Shown: positions 23,488-35,372 of the stretch, one piece after another
Layout of the letters: each line of letters begins with the position of its first letter
Position numbering within the stretch: position 1 is the stretch's first letter
Assembly: GCA_033558025.1 (NCBI GenBank)
Contig: JAUCEF010000014.1
Location: 1,426,001 to 1,490,000, forward strand
Length of the DNA stretch: 64,000 nucleotides
DNA from: Phytophthora sp. 'mugwort'
Lineage: Eukaryota; Oomycota; Peronosporomycetes; Peronosporales; Peronosporaceae
Direction of reading: 5' to 3'
Notes under the pieces: model-generated
What the model saw: only the letters and a program-made list of their open reading frames with translations
What the model was told of the DNA's origin: nothing
Databases searched by the model: none
Made by a program: the position numbers and the translations under genes

Positions 23488-23589
23488 CAGACGATCCTCT
23501 TGACTGTGATAAAGTTGCCGACATATTTATCACACGGAAGAGTTATGACAAAATGGAGTCTGACAGAATAATGGTACAGGGAACCGTCG

Positions 23590-24180
23590 GCATCATTGCC
23601 GCCTTCTAGCGTCACTCTCGGCGGCGTGCAACACGCTCTCAACAAGCTGAAAGCCGACCCGCCAATAGAACTGACTAGCATCGCTAAACGCTACAGCGTG
23701 GACGTGCGGCAAGCTGTGCTGTGGAGCATTTCAGGCTTGAACGGTGTGTATACTGGTAGTTTCGTTAACTGCTGGGTAAATTCAAGTATTCTCGACTACT
23801 ACGCGGCGAGTATGCAGAACCAGATGTTGAAGCCGGTATCATGGAGGAGTTAGCGGCGATGTTGACACGCCTGCGTACCTCCAACCGATGTCGGCAGCCG
23901 AGCTGTTGAACCCACCAGAAGAGAACATCCTAGTTGACGAGCCCACGGGCGACGACTTCTGTGCAACTGTTGGCCACGCCTGTCCACAGAAACAGCTGGA
24001 AACGACTTAGTGGATGGCGCAACTTTTTGATAGAGCAGATGGTGTCTTCAATAACGATGCAGAGGTTTGGAACAACGCAACGAGCACTCAGAGAGAAGGT
24101 AGACACAAGCGGGGTCGCAAAAGGTAGAAGGCGCTAAACTTTGTCCATCCTGGTGGAAACCGACCATCACCATAGTTGAA
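23590..24180 (+). pseudogene. Degraded transposase-like fragment (uncertain)
   Basis: Plus-strand frames read TLGGVQHALNKLKADPPIEL followed by SIAKRYSVDVRQAV. This looks like a DNA-binding helix-turn-helix start. Further pieces follow after a frame change (EAGIMEELAAMLTRLR, LVDEPTGDDFCATVG). They could be the two ends of an internally deleted transposon gene of the pogo or a related type. Stops interrupt every frame and no terminal repeats were found. The family is a guess. Confidence 0.3.
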
Positions 24181-25130
24181 CACCACTTTCGTAATAATCC
24201 TGGCTTTGTATATTGTATTACATAAGGGTGGACAGAGGATGCAGGCATATTTAAATTGCTCTAGTAAATCGCCTGTCCACCTTTTACCACGGCTCGTAGT
24301 TGTGTCACAATTCAGGATTTCACAGCGTCTGTATCTTTTATATTATTTGAAGTCTAAGTGAGTCAGCAGCGTCGAGGCCACTCAGAGTGACGACCAAATG
24401 GTATTTCGGAATGCTTGACATTTTTGATGTTGGATTTTTATGTAAAGGATGACCCAATGGCAAACGGTAATCTCATTATAGGTTAGCTTACAGTTAAGAG
24501 ATTTTTTCGTGGTGGGGATGCTGCTAGCAAGGCAAAACTGTGGTATGAGCCCAGACCTATTATCGGTTGAAGGTCATCGTGCGTCTCTAATGCTAGCATT
24601 GGAGACGCACGATGACCTTCAACCGATAATAGCGACTAAAGGGTATTTGCGACTTGTTCTAATCGAACGGGAGGATCCTGCTCAGCACGTGAACACCATC
24701 GACTGAACTTATGTGAGCAGTATTCGTTTAGCTGCTGGCGCATCTTGGTGGTGTAACCAGATACTCGGATTCTCAAGAAACTGAACTTCCTTGTCACGAA
24801 ATATTTAAGGGTCATCCACAGTCGGGGTGCGATTTGGTAAATATCTATTTTCATTAACATAATTTTGTAGTTGTATTTCGATGTTGGAATTAATATCGAT
24901 ACCGGAGGTTAGTGTCCTAACAGCATCGATCTACTTCACTCCACCCTGGTTTTCCCTAGCAACAGCAAACGGGTGTGTTGAGTGAGTGATCTGGCCGTTT
25001 GACTGTATTTGTGTTACAAAAGTAGTGTTTCTTTCTTTTTGACATTGACATTGTATTACTCATTGGTCGACCTTTGTGAGCTCGCTTTGGTTTCCACCGT
25101 GCTTACTTTCAAGTAGCATTTTAATGCTGC
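24181..25130. other. Mannanase C 3' flank and array spacer
   Basis: Read on the minus strand, this stretch follows the same order as the spacer behind D and E. First comes a 3' flank with CTACTTGAAAGTAAGCACG-like sequence, then CGGTATCGATATTAAT. Next is the spacer repeat (CTATTATCGG..), then AGATTACCGTTTGCC and a TATA-like AATAATATAAAAG near 24340. After this point the similarity stops, so the next promoter is lost. A 76-bp palindrome (24557-24632) sits in the middle. No gene is present. Confidence 0.55.
24557..24632. repeat. 76-bp nearly perfect palindrome
   Basis: A 31-bp arm at 24557-24587 (starting CTATTATCGGTTGAAGG) is repeated as an exact inverted copy at 24602-24632. The 14-bp centre is itself palindromic apart from one mismatch. 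The arm matches the spacer repeat present once, unpaired, behind the other mannanase genes. Confidence 0.85.
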
Positions 25131-25132
25131 TC

Positions 25133-26583
25133 TTAAGTGGAGCGACGACGGCGACGACGAGTCTTGAATTTCTTCGCGGCAGGCACGATGGTGCTCTTGA
25201 AGATCTCGTCCGTGTCGTAGATGGTGTAGCCGTCGCGGTAGTTCTTCAACGACGCAAGGCCGAAATCCCAGTACTGCATGTTGGACCCCGCAGCGTACAC
25301 AGCGTCGCTCCAAGCCTTGTACACCTTGGCATCTTGGGTTTTCACACCGTACTCCTCCATGACGACGGGCTTTCCAGCCTTCTGACCGGAGGCGACGTGA
25401 TCTTTGATCCACTTCTCACCCCACGACTGGTGCTGACTTTGAGCCACACCCCAGTTATCCGGGTACGCGTGGTAAGCGCCATAGTCGATGTTTTTGATGC
25501 CGAGATTGGCGTTAAAGTCCACGCCAGACGGCCCAGAGTACACATAAACGTTTTTGTCCGTGTTCATGAACCCCTCACTTCCTGACGCCACGAGGTGGTT
25601 CGAGTCCAAGCTTTTGACATACTAGACGGGGACAACGTTTTGGATGAGTCACGATACATCATCAGCTAGAACGGTGGAGATCAATTAACTTACCGCCGAC
25701 ATTTCGGTCATCCAGGCATTGATCGTTCCCGCCGTGCAAGTCCCAGATTCCGGCAAGCCTGGCCCAGTCGCCCCAGATCCGGCGCAGCGGCATTCGTTGC
25801 ACAGCTCCCAAGCCATGATCGTATCCTCGTTCTGGCTCGCAGCACACAAACATAGAGTTCAAGTGAGATCAGGCTTTCTCGTACCAACTTGGGTCACTCT
25901 TTGCCGCACCTTGTAGCGCTTGACGAACGTTTTGACGTACTTCTTATACGCGGCCTTGATCTTCCTGTCCGTGTAAAAGTCGTCGTGGTACTTTCCACCG
26001 AGCTGCTTCACATACACATCTGGCAGGTACAAAACATATTCGGTTAGTCGTCACTAACCATCCAATCTCGGAACAAACTCACCAATGCCGCCGTAATCGG
26101 CCCAGTTGTTTACGAGCGGTACGACCAGCTTGACGCCGGCAACTTTAGCTGCAGCGACGACTTTGTCGAAGTAAGCGAGACCGTTGGCGCCGGCGTTGAT
26201 GGTGGCCTTGCCGTTCTCCCACAACTGGTACACGATGTTGTTTGGCGCCGAGCCGGCCTCCGTCCTGTCGGCGAATCCCCACGTACGACACACGGTCAGG
26301 TCGTTGTTTGCCATGGTGTTGAAGATCGTAGCCAGGTCCGCCGTGCTCTGCAGCAACACAAACGCAAGCAAGCGTTTAGTCAATACGTAGCCAGCTAGAA
26401 CCCAACGGAGCTACCACAGCTCACCCATGCGATTTCCGAGGCCCAGTACGCGTTGGTGCCGAACATGTAGAACGGGTTGCCGTTCAACTCGAAGTTCGTG
26501 CCTGACGTCGTCACGTAGCCGGCCGTGGCGGTGTGGACAGTCAGAGACGCAAGAAGCGATGCGGCAGCAGCGAAAACCTTCAT
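25133..26583 (-). CDS. Secreted GH5 endo-beta-1,4-mannanase-like enzyme C
   Basis: Five exons on the minus strand: 26583-26425, 26347-26083, 26019-25910, 25831-25694 and 25621-25133. Introns are 77, 63, 78 and 72 bp, all GT..AG. The product is 386 aa. It has a signal peptide at 1-21 and a GH5 barrel with CRTWGFAD, the acid/base Glu191 in [16 protein letters not shown], the nucleophile Glu314 in VVMEEYG and MQYWDFG. The third intron, after RYK, is absent from A and B. There is no Ser/Thr tail; the chain ends [10 protein letters not shown], a run of six arginines that may bind polyanionic wall material or be clipped. Compared with A, an insert [10 protein letters not shown] follows the Cys-rich loop after the acid/base residue. 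It shares its upstream region with E more closely than its coding sequence. Confidence 0.88.
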
Positions 26584-26606
26584 TCAACTCGATTCGTGTA
26601 GTAGCT

Positions 26607-26623
26607 CGAAAGTTTGCAAGTGA
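26607..26623 (-). promoter_or_regulatory. Putative core promoter of mannanase C
   Basis: The same TCACTTGCAAACTTTCG motif on the minus strand, 24 bp before the ATG. Confidence 0.5.
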
Positions 26624-27484
26624 CTCAAGTGATGGTACACGAAAGAGCTCATAGCTGAGGGACCGTAGTCACGTCGCGCTTGGCGAGAGAGGAGTGTGCC
26701 GTAGAGAGGCTAGTCTCAATTGCTGTCGAACCATCTGGTTATGGACCCTATGTGGCTCGACAAGCTGGAAACAATGCAAAGCGAGAATAGTGATGTCTAG
26801 AATATCGGTCACAGCAGGAGTGGCTACCGCGATAGGGAGAAGAAGGATGTACGGGCAGCGTCGACGTCGACTAGACGAGCTAGAATCTTGCATCCAGAGC
26901 GATTAAACACATGCCCAGCCGCTCTCTGCACTCCCAGATGGCAGTAACACGCATGTGCTCAAGCCTTGAACTTCAATCATCAATAACTGCGCTGCGATTG
27001 CCTTGTTTCTGACTTACTGCAGTAAAGGTTGAAAGGTCGATTATTGTGACGGCTGCGAGAGCCTCATCCCCGCGGCTGTAGCTACTGAAGTGCGGCCATC
27101 TCAGCTGGTCATGCCTGTAAGTTACAGAATTACATCGCGCGCACGGAGCTTTGATTACTTGGCGAGCGCTACAGTGCGCGCCGGACAGAATTTTGAATCC
27201 GATTGCTAGAGCAGTCTGACGAGTATGATAGTGTACCATCCCGGTAGGTAAGCTCCCTACCTAATGATGCTTGTTGCTCATAGTCCCACTTGATAGCACC
27301 AAACCTTTCAGCTGGCGTGCGCGACACCACCTTTATATTATTCCGGAGACCATGTTAGTCAACAACGTCAAGACCACATATGGGTTTTCAGAATGATTGA
27401 TTTTTTGCCTTGGATTGGGAATGGGATGTAATATATCCATCGAACGCGCAATGGTAATCTCGTGTTAAGTTTACTATGCATGGA
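26624..27484 (-). promoter_or_regulatory. Upstream region of mannanase C, near-identical to that of E
   Basis: About 860 bp upstream of C form an inverted near-identical copy of the region upstream of E (57855-58711), with only scattered differences. Shared landmarks are a TATA-like AATAATATAAAG (minus strand, near 27335), the distal 44-bp block at 27070-27113, and a GGTAGGTAAGCTCCCTACC imperfect palindrome near 27243. Frames of 88 and 74 codons are conserved between the two copies. Given the high DNA identity, that conservation is not evidence of coding. Confidence 0.65.
27070..27113. repeat. 44-bp distal upstream block, copy in C
   Basis: CCGCGGCTGTAGCTACTGAA through CTCAGCTGGTCATG. It is identical to the E copy in opposite orientation and to the extra copy at 27617-27660. 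Confidence 0.8.
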
Positions 27485-28035
27485 TGGCAGCAGCAGGCAT
27501 GTACTTAAGCCTTGATCTTCAATACATAAATAACTGCGCTGCGATTGCCTTGTTGTTGACTTACTGTAGTAACGTGAAAAGATCGATTACTGCGACGGTT
27601 GCGAGAGCACCATCCTCCGCGGCTGTAGCTACTGAAGTGCGGCCATCTCAGCTGGTCATGTATGTAAGCAAAATTTCATCGTGCGCACGGAGTTGTGATG
27701 GCATGGCGAGCGCTGAAGTGCGCGGGGCCGACAGAGGTTTGACCTCGATTGCTAAAGCAGACCGACGAGTAAGATAGTATACCATCCCTGCAGGTAAGCT
27801 CCCTACCTATATGTTGCTCATAGTGTCATATCCAATCTTTCGATGTCGCTGACGTGCATGCCAGTATCTTTAAACTATTCCGGAGAACACGTGAGTCAGC
27901 ATCGTCAATGCGACGCACGATGACAACCCCATGGGTCTGCCTGCGGCGAGACTATGGTTGCATGCGAACACAGTCTCATCGCCTAGAATCACAGTGCTGG
28001 ATGATGACTTTCTACCGATAGCAGGGATTAAACGA
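27485..28035 (-). repeat. Second, partial copy of the mannanase upstream module
   Basis: 27490-27830 repeats the order seen in 26950-27290: the CTTGATCTTCAATAC-like edge, CTGCGCTGCGATTGCCTTG, the 44-bp block at 27617-27660, and CAGGTAAGCTCCCTACC. The extra copy is diverged. Beyond it, 27860-28030 resembles the mannanase spacer repeat (minus strand CTATCGGTAGAAAGTCATC, then GCATGCAACCATAGTCTCGCC). Either an array unit lost its gene here or the module duplicated locally. Confidence 0.6.
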
Positions 28036-29895
28036 TTACCTTTTGGTACTTGGTGGCTATGCTCATTCCGTTATGTTCTCTGAAATTCTCTGAAATGAAT
28101 TTTCAGAGTCTACCAATCCGCGCACATTTCATATATGATCACATAGCGACACCCTCTAACACGTAACATGGATAGGCCTTATGGACATTTTTAACGGTTG
28201 ATAATAAGTGTTGTTGTATGATTGTTCTAAAATATTATAAAAAGCTGTACACAACAACCAGTATCTGACACATTACATATATACTTTCCTCTAATCATTT
28301 ATTGGGCGAAGCCCCATTACTGTGAGTTCGTTTGAGGAGTTTTCGACGTCCCTCGCTTTACTTGCTAATCTTTGAACAACTCCCGAACTTTGCCTTGATT
28401 CCGATTACCAAAGCTGGACAGGGGTTAGGTCGAGTCGCTAAACAGAGGACCTGGGATCTGCGATCGGCCGTGGTGTCCCGGGTGGGTATGACTTTAAAAA
28501 CATTTACAGATAAGGTTTTGCATTGCACTTGGTTTCTACTATGAGCGTTCTTAGCTCAAAAAGTCATTTAGACACCCCCTCCTCCATCTGGGATAAGAAG
28601 TATATATAGCGTTAGCAAGGTTGCACGCTGAAGGATTCGCCATTATTCCTGGGGCTAGACTGGGGTAAGGTCGTAAGGATGGTGATTATAAGGTCAGATA
28701 TATACAACATCCAATATTGTACTGTAAAACCTGCGATACTGCCCCGTAGGGTACTACGTTAGTGCACTATGAAAGGGATGGGGTATTGAATCTTGACCCC
28801 GTCGCGACTTCACGTTGACATTCTTGGTCCCACGAAATTCGATTCTCATGTTGCGATAATTAGATTCATACTAAAAGAGTGGGGCCATACATTTATCGCA
28901 AGAACCCACCCGGAGGGTGGGGCGTTATATGTTAGAGGGATTGGGCACACGGAGCTTCTCAATCTATTGTAAAACATGGGATTGGGCACAATAGATTGTT
29001 TTATTGTGCCCAATCCCATGTACGGAGAAGCTCCGTCTGGCAACTGGTTAATGAATGGATCGTGAGAGCATGGTTCTTCGGGCTCATCACACTCGCATTC
29101 TGATACTCTAGGAGACCCGTGCCGCTAGGCACCCTAGCCGCTCTTCATATGTGCGGGGGGGGAGTTCTTGATGCGCTCTGCACAATATGGACAGCCCCAT
29201 TCCAACAACGTTAGGTGGACATCTAGTACCTGTAGTGTTTTCGAATCATTTACGAATCACCCAGGATGATGGGGATCCTGTAGGCGACGGCCCACCTTCG
29301 CGTAACATGCGACGGAAAATAATATTCATTCATGTGCTTTTATAAGACCAAATGCTACGTTTCATTAATCACCCCGGAATGTGCATACTGTCGTCTTGAA
29401 GATTGCAATAATACCTTGCCGATTACTATAAGACCCTGTGGATTTTGATGCAAAAGCTGTACACACAGAAAGTTTGATATCCGCCAGTGATGAATGGCTT
29501 GAGCTGCTTGGCGAACAACATCTGGGTCGATTTCAGACGGCTATAATTTTTTAGGCCATTTGGGCAATCTCGGGCGGGCTCTCCGTATCAGCGGCCAACG
29601 AAGAAACTAAGGGGCTAATAGTTTGGGAAGTTCGGCCTCTTACTCCTCAGATGCCAACTATATAAACTATATCGTGGTCACAACTCCCCAATACAGATGA
29701 TCAGCTCGATGTGAAATGCGCTATTGGTTGTGCACTTGAGGGGAGAGGGCAAATGCCGAAGTGGGATTATTCTTAAAGTCTGCATCTAATTTCTTTTCTT
29801 CCTCTTCTGCTTTCCTCCTTGTGCTTCTTGTGCTCCCTGATCCCTCTCATCAGACTGATTACCTCCGCTGACCATTGGCCGTGACTTCACTATGG
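28036..29895. other. Intergenic, no gene; contains a compound inverted repeat
   Basis: Short frames only. The main structure is the nested inverted repeat at 28951-29034. A run of nine G lies near 29154-29162. No LTR of the neighbouring copia element could be recognised at its right side (29650-29895), which contains a pyrimidine-rich tract at 29785-29850. Confidence 0.45.
28951..29034. repeat. Nested inverted repeat
   Basis: The inner 20-bp arms 28974-28993 and 29002-29021 (ACATGGGATTGGGCACAATA and its exact inverse) surround an 8-bp loop. Outer arms GGAGCTTCTC (28951-28960) and GAGAAGCTCC (29025-29034) pair as well. It can form a long hairpin, and may be a relic of a foldback element. Confidence 0.8.
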
Positions 29896-30465
29896 TAGAT
29901 GATCACCCAATCTCGACACGCCGAGGCGCGTACCGCACGTGTTGTTCTCCGCCTTGTCTCTCGTGCCCAAGGCGGTCATCAACGTGTACGTCCTCGCCGC
30001 CCTCATGATCGGCTGGCCGCTTGCACTGGCGGCGCACAATACCAACGCCCCCACTCGCCGCTAGATCTGAGCGGCTTGTGCGCGCCCGCCGTGAGCAGGC
30101 AGACGATCCACTTTCGTCCCCATCGGCTTCGTGAGAATATCCGGAAGCTGGTCCTCCGCGCCCACATAGTCGATTGAGATGATGGCCTTGCCCATATTCT
30201 CGCATATGAAGTGATGGCGGATGTCGACGTGAATCGTACCTTGACTGTCCTCCCATCCTTGCGTCGTCCCACTTGGTCGTGACCCAGGTCCTTCATCATG
30301 ATGCGGGCCCATAGCACATCTTTCGTGCACAAGCTCAGTGCCATGTATTCCGCCTCCGCTGAGCTCAGCGCCACCGCGCGCTGGTACTTTGACTTGAAGA
30401 TGACCGGCGCGTCGCCTATCCTCACCATGATTCCTGAGCCTGAGCGGCGGTTGTCGATGTTGTAG

Positions 30466-30483
30466 CCCCCCCCCCCCCCCCCC
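30466..30483. repeat. C18 homopolymer in copia 1 RNase H
   Basis: Eighteen consecutive C on the plus strand (G18 in the coding sense). It lies at the Gly-containing position after EAW, and the frame changes across it. Confidence 0.9.
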
Positions 30484-33322
30484 AGGCTTCGTTCGTGAAC
30501 GCCTCCAACTTGACCATCCCGTTGTTCCTGTTGTAGAGAATGCCGAAATCTTTCGTGTTCTTCAGGTACCGCAGCACGTGAATGGCAGCCTTCCAATGTT
30601 GCTGACTTGGGTTCTCTAGAACGCGATAGCTGTGTGTGACAATGCACGCCACGTCCGGGAGCGTGCAGATCGCGATGTATAAAAGAACAAACACCCGATC
30701 AACAACCTGTACAGCTTGGACTTCATGGTTTCATTCTCTACGTTCGTCGTCGGCGACTGCATCTTCGACAACTTCAGCCCCGACTCGCATGGGTTCACCG
30801 CCGCCTTTGCGTCCTGCTGGCTGAACCGGTTGACGACGTCGCCGATGCAGCGCGTCTGCTTGGTCATCAGTGTGCCTGCCGATCGGTCATGGTCGATCCC
30901 CATCCCGAGGATGAACTTGGCCTCGCCTAATCCCATCACCTTGAACAAGGTTTTCAGGGCCATCTTGACCTCCTCAATCGCGTTGCTCGTCTTGGACGCG
31001 ACGATCATGTCGTTCATGTACAAGCATACGTACACGTACTTGCCCTTCCAGCCCTTCACGTAGACGCAATGTCCCGACCCACAGCTGTGGAAACGATCGT
31101 TATGAACACCGCGTGGATCGTATTATGCCATGCGCTCGCAACCTTCTTTTAGCCGTAGATCGCCTTGTCCAACCTGCATATCATGTTCGCAACGTTGATG
31201 ATGCCATACGGCACCTCCACGTAGACCGCCTCTTTCAAGTCGCTGTTCAGGAACGCCGTGTCCGCGGCCAACGGTCCCGTCACGTAGGCCTTCGCGACCA
31301 CCACAGACAGTACCACCCTAATGAGTTCGTGTTGGCCACGGGCGAGTAGGTCTCGAAGAAGTCCACGCCGAATTTCTGCTTGAAGCCCTTCACCACCAAC
31401 CTGGATGTGTACCTCAAGACGCGGCCGTGCTCGTTCTTCTTCTTGGCGAACACCCACCGACACCCAATCAGCCTGGCGACGAGGTATGCCGCACCAGTGT
31501 CCACTAGCCGTTGTCCGCGTGCGCCTTCAACTCCGCGTTCATCGCCTTCACCTCTAGGACACCTCGTTGCTCCTCATCTCCTGCTGGTAGGTGGAGGGCG
31601 CGTCGTCGGCGTCTCCAACACTGGCTGCATATGCCAGTACAGCTTCAGCCAGCAGACCGTCCTCGTCAACACGAGGCATCATCGGCGACGGTGGCCAGAA
31701 GTGGTCGTCGTTGGCCGGGTTGTCGTCATCGTTCACGTTGTACTCGTCGTCATCGGCACGATCATTTTCAAATACAAATACAGGTTTGCGCGCATATTGG
31801 ACACGCTTCGGTTCAGGGGGGAAGACAATATTCTCGCCCAATGCTGTGCTAGGCGTTCTTCGGTATATTGCCAGCTCTTGTTCCGTCGGCAAGTGCTTCT
31901 AGCCCTCGTTCATGTCCGTATCTTCCATGTGCTGCTGTGCGTCCGATCCCACCGTTTCTTCAGCATTTGTTGTTGTTGTTCTGGTTCAGGCTGCACGGCA
32001 TCATCAACATGTTGCGACACCTGGATGGCTGTCGTGTCCCCATCGACGCCGTGTCATAGATGCTGTTCACCTCGCGTTACTCGACCTTCAACGATCTGGA
32101 TACCTTCATCTTGTTCGACTCCAAGTCGTACACGCGGTAGCCCATGGAGTCCTCAGCGTACCCCAACAACATGCATTTGTAGCACGTCAGCTCCAACCTG
32201 GGGAGCTTCGCCTTGTCGATGTTGGCGTATCCAACCGAGCCGAACACGCGCGAGTGAGCCAGTCTTGGCTTCTCCTCGAACGCCAACTCGTACGGCGTCA
32301 TGGTCGAGTGCGTAATGTTCGTTGATCGGTTGATCAGGTACAACGCGGTGCTGACCGCCTCGGCCCACCACATCGTCGAGATGCCCTTGTAATGCGACAT
32401 GCTCCTGGCCTTCTCCATGATAGTGCGGCTCATGCGCTCCGACACGCCGTTCTGTTGCGGAACGGCATAGTCTTCTGATGCACGATCTCGTTGAGCTCGC
32501 AGATCCTGTCCATCTTCTTGTTCACGACCTCGATACCGTTGTCCGAGCGCAGATTTAATGCGCTCCTGCCACTGATTCTCGTACATCTTCATGAACAGCT
32601 TGAACATGTTCGACACCTCGCTCTTCTTGTTGATGAAGTACGCCACGACGTACTTGGGGTAATCAACAACATACGTGAGTACATACCTGACCCCGCCATT
32701 CAACTTCGACTTGATGGGCCCCATTTCGTCAGTATGCACCAGCTGCAGAATCTTCGCCGTCTTCGACAGCGAGCGAGACGAAAGTGGGCGACAGCCAGCT
32801 TACCCTCCATGCATCCGCCGGACAACATCATTGTCTTCTGCTTCACCATGGGCAAGCCGGTGGTTGCGCGCTGCATCTTTTCCTGCACGTTCTTTTTTTC
32901 AAGTGGCCCGTGCGCGCGTGCCACAACTCCCACTCACTGTCGACCCTGGCGTACTCCACGTAGTGCGCCATGTCCACATAGATCTTGCTGACCTTCATGC
33001 CCGACGCGATCGCCTTCGCCTCGTTCCAAATCACGCATGACTTCTTCTGGTACTCCACGCTCATGTCGCGTTCGGCCAACTTGCCGACCGACAGCAGCCG
33101 TCAATCCAGTCCGGGGATGTGAAGCACCTCCACCATCTTGATGCGCTTGCCGTCGATTCACGTCAGGCGCACTGACCCCGATCCCACCAGGCGGATTTTC
33201 TTGCCGGCCGCGATGGTCTCCTCGATTTTGTTTCTTGTTCACGTTCTTGCACTCAATGAAGCTGTCGCGATTGGCGTCATGTGCGCCGTCGACCCGTTGT
33301 CGATCAGCCACCAGCCAACCGA

Positions 33323-33340
33323 CCCCCCCCCCCCCCCCCG
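33323..33340. repeat. C18 homopolymer in copia 1 gag-protease junction
   Basis: Eighteen consecutive C (G18 in sense), read in frame as six glycines between VVFSI and SVGWWLIDNG. Confidence 0.9.
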
Positions 33341-34112
33341 ATGGAGAAGACCACGTCCTCGGCGTTGCTCATGCTCGTGTCCGGGCAGTTCCGCTTCATG
33401 TGACCCACCTGGTCACAGTTGAAGCACTTGCCCTTGAACCCGCTGCCCTCCTAGGCCGTTGCCGTTGCGGGCCTTGCCACATTTGAAGTTCGTCGAGTTC
33501 TTGAACATCCCGCCGTTTGCAGTGTCCGTCAGCGCGCGCTCGACGCATTCCTTCTTCTCGAGGCGCTCGTACTCCTTGAGCAGCTTCTCCTTCACCTCGA
33601 TCAACGAGGTGTCCTTGGAGTTCTCCACGGTCGAGGGGATCAACTCGTATTCCGTGGGTAGACTGCTCAGCAAAATGACCAACTGGCGAGCCTCGTCGAG
33701 CAGTTCTCGCAGCGTCTGCAGACCTACGATGAGCTCGTCGAAGTTGCCCAGGTGTTTGGTCATGGTCACGCCGTCCTCCGTCTTGAACTCGTGCAGGCGG
33801 CGGATTATCGACATCCTCCCGTACACCGTCGTCCGGTTGTTGAAGTCGCGCAGCGGCTTCCACTCGATGATGGCCGACGTGGCCGACCGGATCTTCGTGT
33901 GCTGCCCAACCGCCACGCCTTGATGAATCCGTCTCAATGTCTTCATGTCGTTCAGTAGCCAAGCATTCGTTATTTCCGATGGGTCCTTCACCAATTGCAC
34001 GAGCGCCAGCAGTCCCTTCCGCGCCAGCGCCATCCGCATGGTAAACTCCCAGTGAAAATAGTTATCGTTCCCCAGGAGACTTCGGCCTTCTTGCTGCCGG
34101 TAGACATCATGG

Positions 34113-35367
34113 TCGTCGTGGAGCTTGAGCGTTTTTGTGCTTTATTTCGTTTTCATTGGCACTACATCTATGATGCAGGCCAATTATTTCTTCACGCGGA
34201 CAAGCAACATAAACGCTTAAAGCACTAGATTTTGGCTTCGTAAAAGGAAAATATGACAGGCTCGTACGGGTGGGTCTCAATAACCTAATGCGATCCGCTT
34301 TATAAAATAGTAATTGAGGCCACTCTCGACTATTGGATATTTGTCGCGAGCTTTCCAGCGCCTACCCCAAAAAATGACAATAACATCGGTGGCCAAGGAC
34401 GATGAAAAATTATGATTTCGTGATCAGACGGAGATTAAAGCGAAAAGGGCTTCGTATTAAAAACTAAATCCAAAACAAATACATACCGGATTTGTTCTTT
34501 ATTCCGACTATTACACAGCTCACAAAAGATATTAAGTGGAGCGTGGTAGTCTCCCTTTCAGCTACTTTTATTATTACAGACTGTTCGTGTAATAGGATTC
34601 CTGGGACTATGTGTCGTTCTTGCCTATCACAGTAGGATTCCTGGGACTATGTGTCGTTCTTGCCTATCACGACTAGTAGGGACCAAGACCAAGGTCATCG
34701 GGTTTTAACACTGAATGGGGGGTGTTGAAGTTACACCGCCCTCGCACGGCTCACTTACGAGTGTAGACCGCCGTCATCCCGAACCGTACTCTGACTGGTT
34801 GGCAGACAAGATAGCCTTCAGAGGCGTAAACGGGTGTTTGTGCAATCACACATCAAGAGATTAACATAAAGGACAGCAATGGATAGGAACATTGCAAGAC
34901 ACGGAGGATTGTAATTTCCATCTCAATTTTTTTAATAGGTGTAACCACTCTAATCTACTCAATTAGGCGTTCGCCCTCAATAGCACAAGAACTACTCAGT
35001 AATGTTGCCATAATAAATGCCTCGAGAGTGCCGTTGTTTACGTTTGGAACGAGCTTCACATCCGTTGACATTGGATCGGAAAGTTCATAAGGTACTACAC
35101 TTTTGTTTGGTTAGTTGTAAGAGTATCCACACCGGTTTCAATAAACGTAAATTACGCACGCTTTGTATTCAAGTTTACATAGATTTTGGAGGCCCTAACT
35201 AAGTGCGACTTAAATTAGTCATACCTTTGCGCGCCTTAAATTTTAGGCAGACTTACCCACTCCTTGCGTTCAGAGCAGCGCATTGAAATGCTACCTAGAA
35301 CGGCAACGACTTGACGCCGCGAGGCCTGAAACCTCGACGAGTGCGCGGCAACTGCTGCGATAACCTC
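34113..35367. other. Intergenic, no gene; short tandem duplication
   Basis: No credible coding frame. A 38-bp sequence is tandemly repeated at 34593-34630 and 34633-34670 (starting TAGGATTCCTGGGACTATG) with a 40-bp period. The 5' LTR expected for copia 1 should lie here but was not recognised. Confidence 0.5.
34593..34670. repeat. Two-copy 40-bp tandem repeat
   Basis: Two exact 38-bp copies separated by 2 bp. Confidence 0.85.
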
Positions 35368-35372
35368 GACAG

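Larger units (their letters stand above)
30040..34112 (-). pseudogene. Ty1/copia-type retrotransposon 1, gag-pol relic
   Basis: Minus-strand gag-pol in the canonical copia order. Gag starts near 34112, with the main piece 34039-33413 (LGNFDELIVGLQTL, VILLSSLPTEYEL), and is followed by a frame-shifted zinc knuckle. Then come the protease-like WWLIDNGSTAHMT near 33275-33310 (the usual DSG reads DNG), a pre-integrase piece ending ELWHARTGHL at 33079-32843, and integrase at 32739-32077. Reverse transcriptase covers 31504-30616, where the catalytic motif reads YMND at 31020-31009. RNase H covers 30700-30060 (SSAEAEYMALS, EDQLPDILTKPMG). Multiple frameshifts occur. Two G18 runs (C18 on the plus strand) interrupt it at 33323-33340 and 30466-30483. 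I could not identify LTRs or a primer site, so the ends are unknown. Confidence 0.85.

Noticed and set aside
31380..32315. 311-codon plus-strand frame
   Set aside because: Antisense to the copia 1 integrase to reverse-transcriptase region. Cys/Arg/Ser-rich low-complexity translation.
29650..34500. LTR pair for copia 1
   Set aside because: No similar sequences were found left of 30040 and right of 34112, and no GGTTATGAGCCCA-type primer site is visible near 34112.
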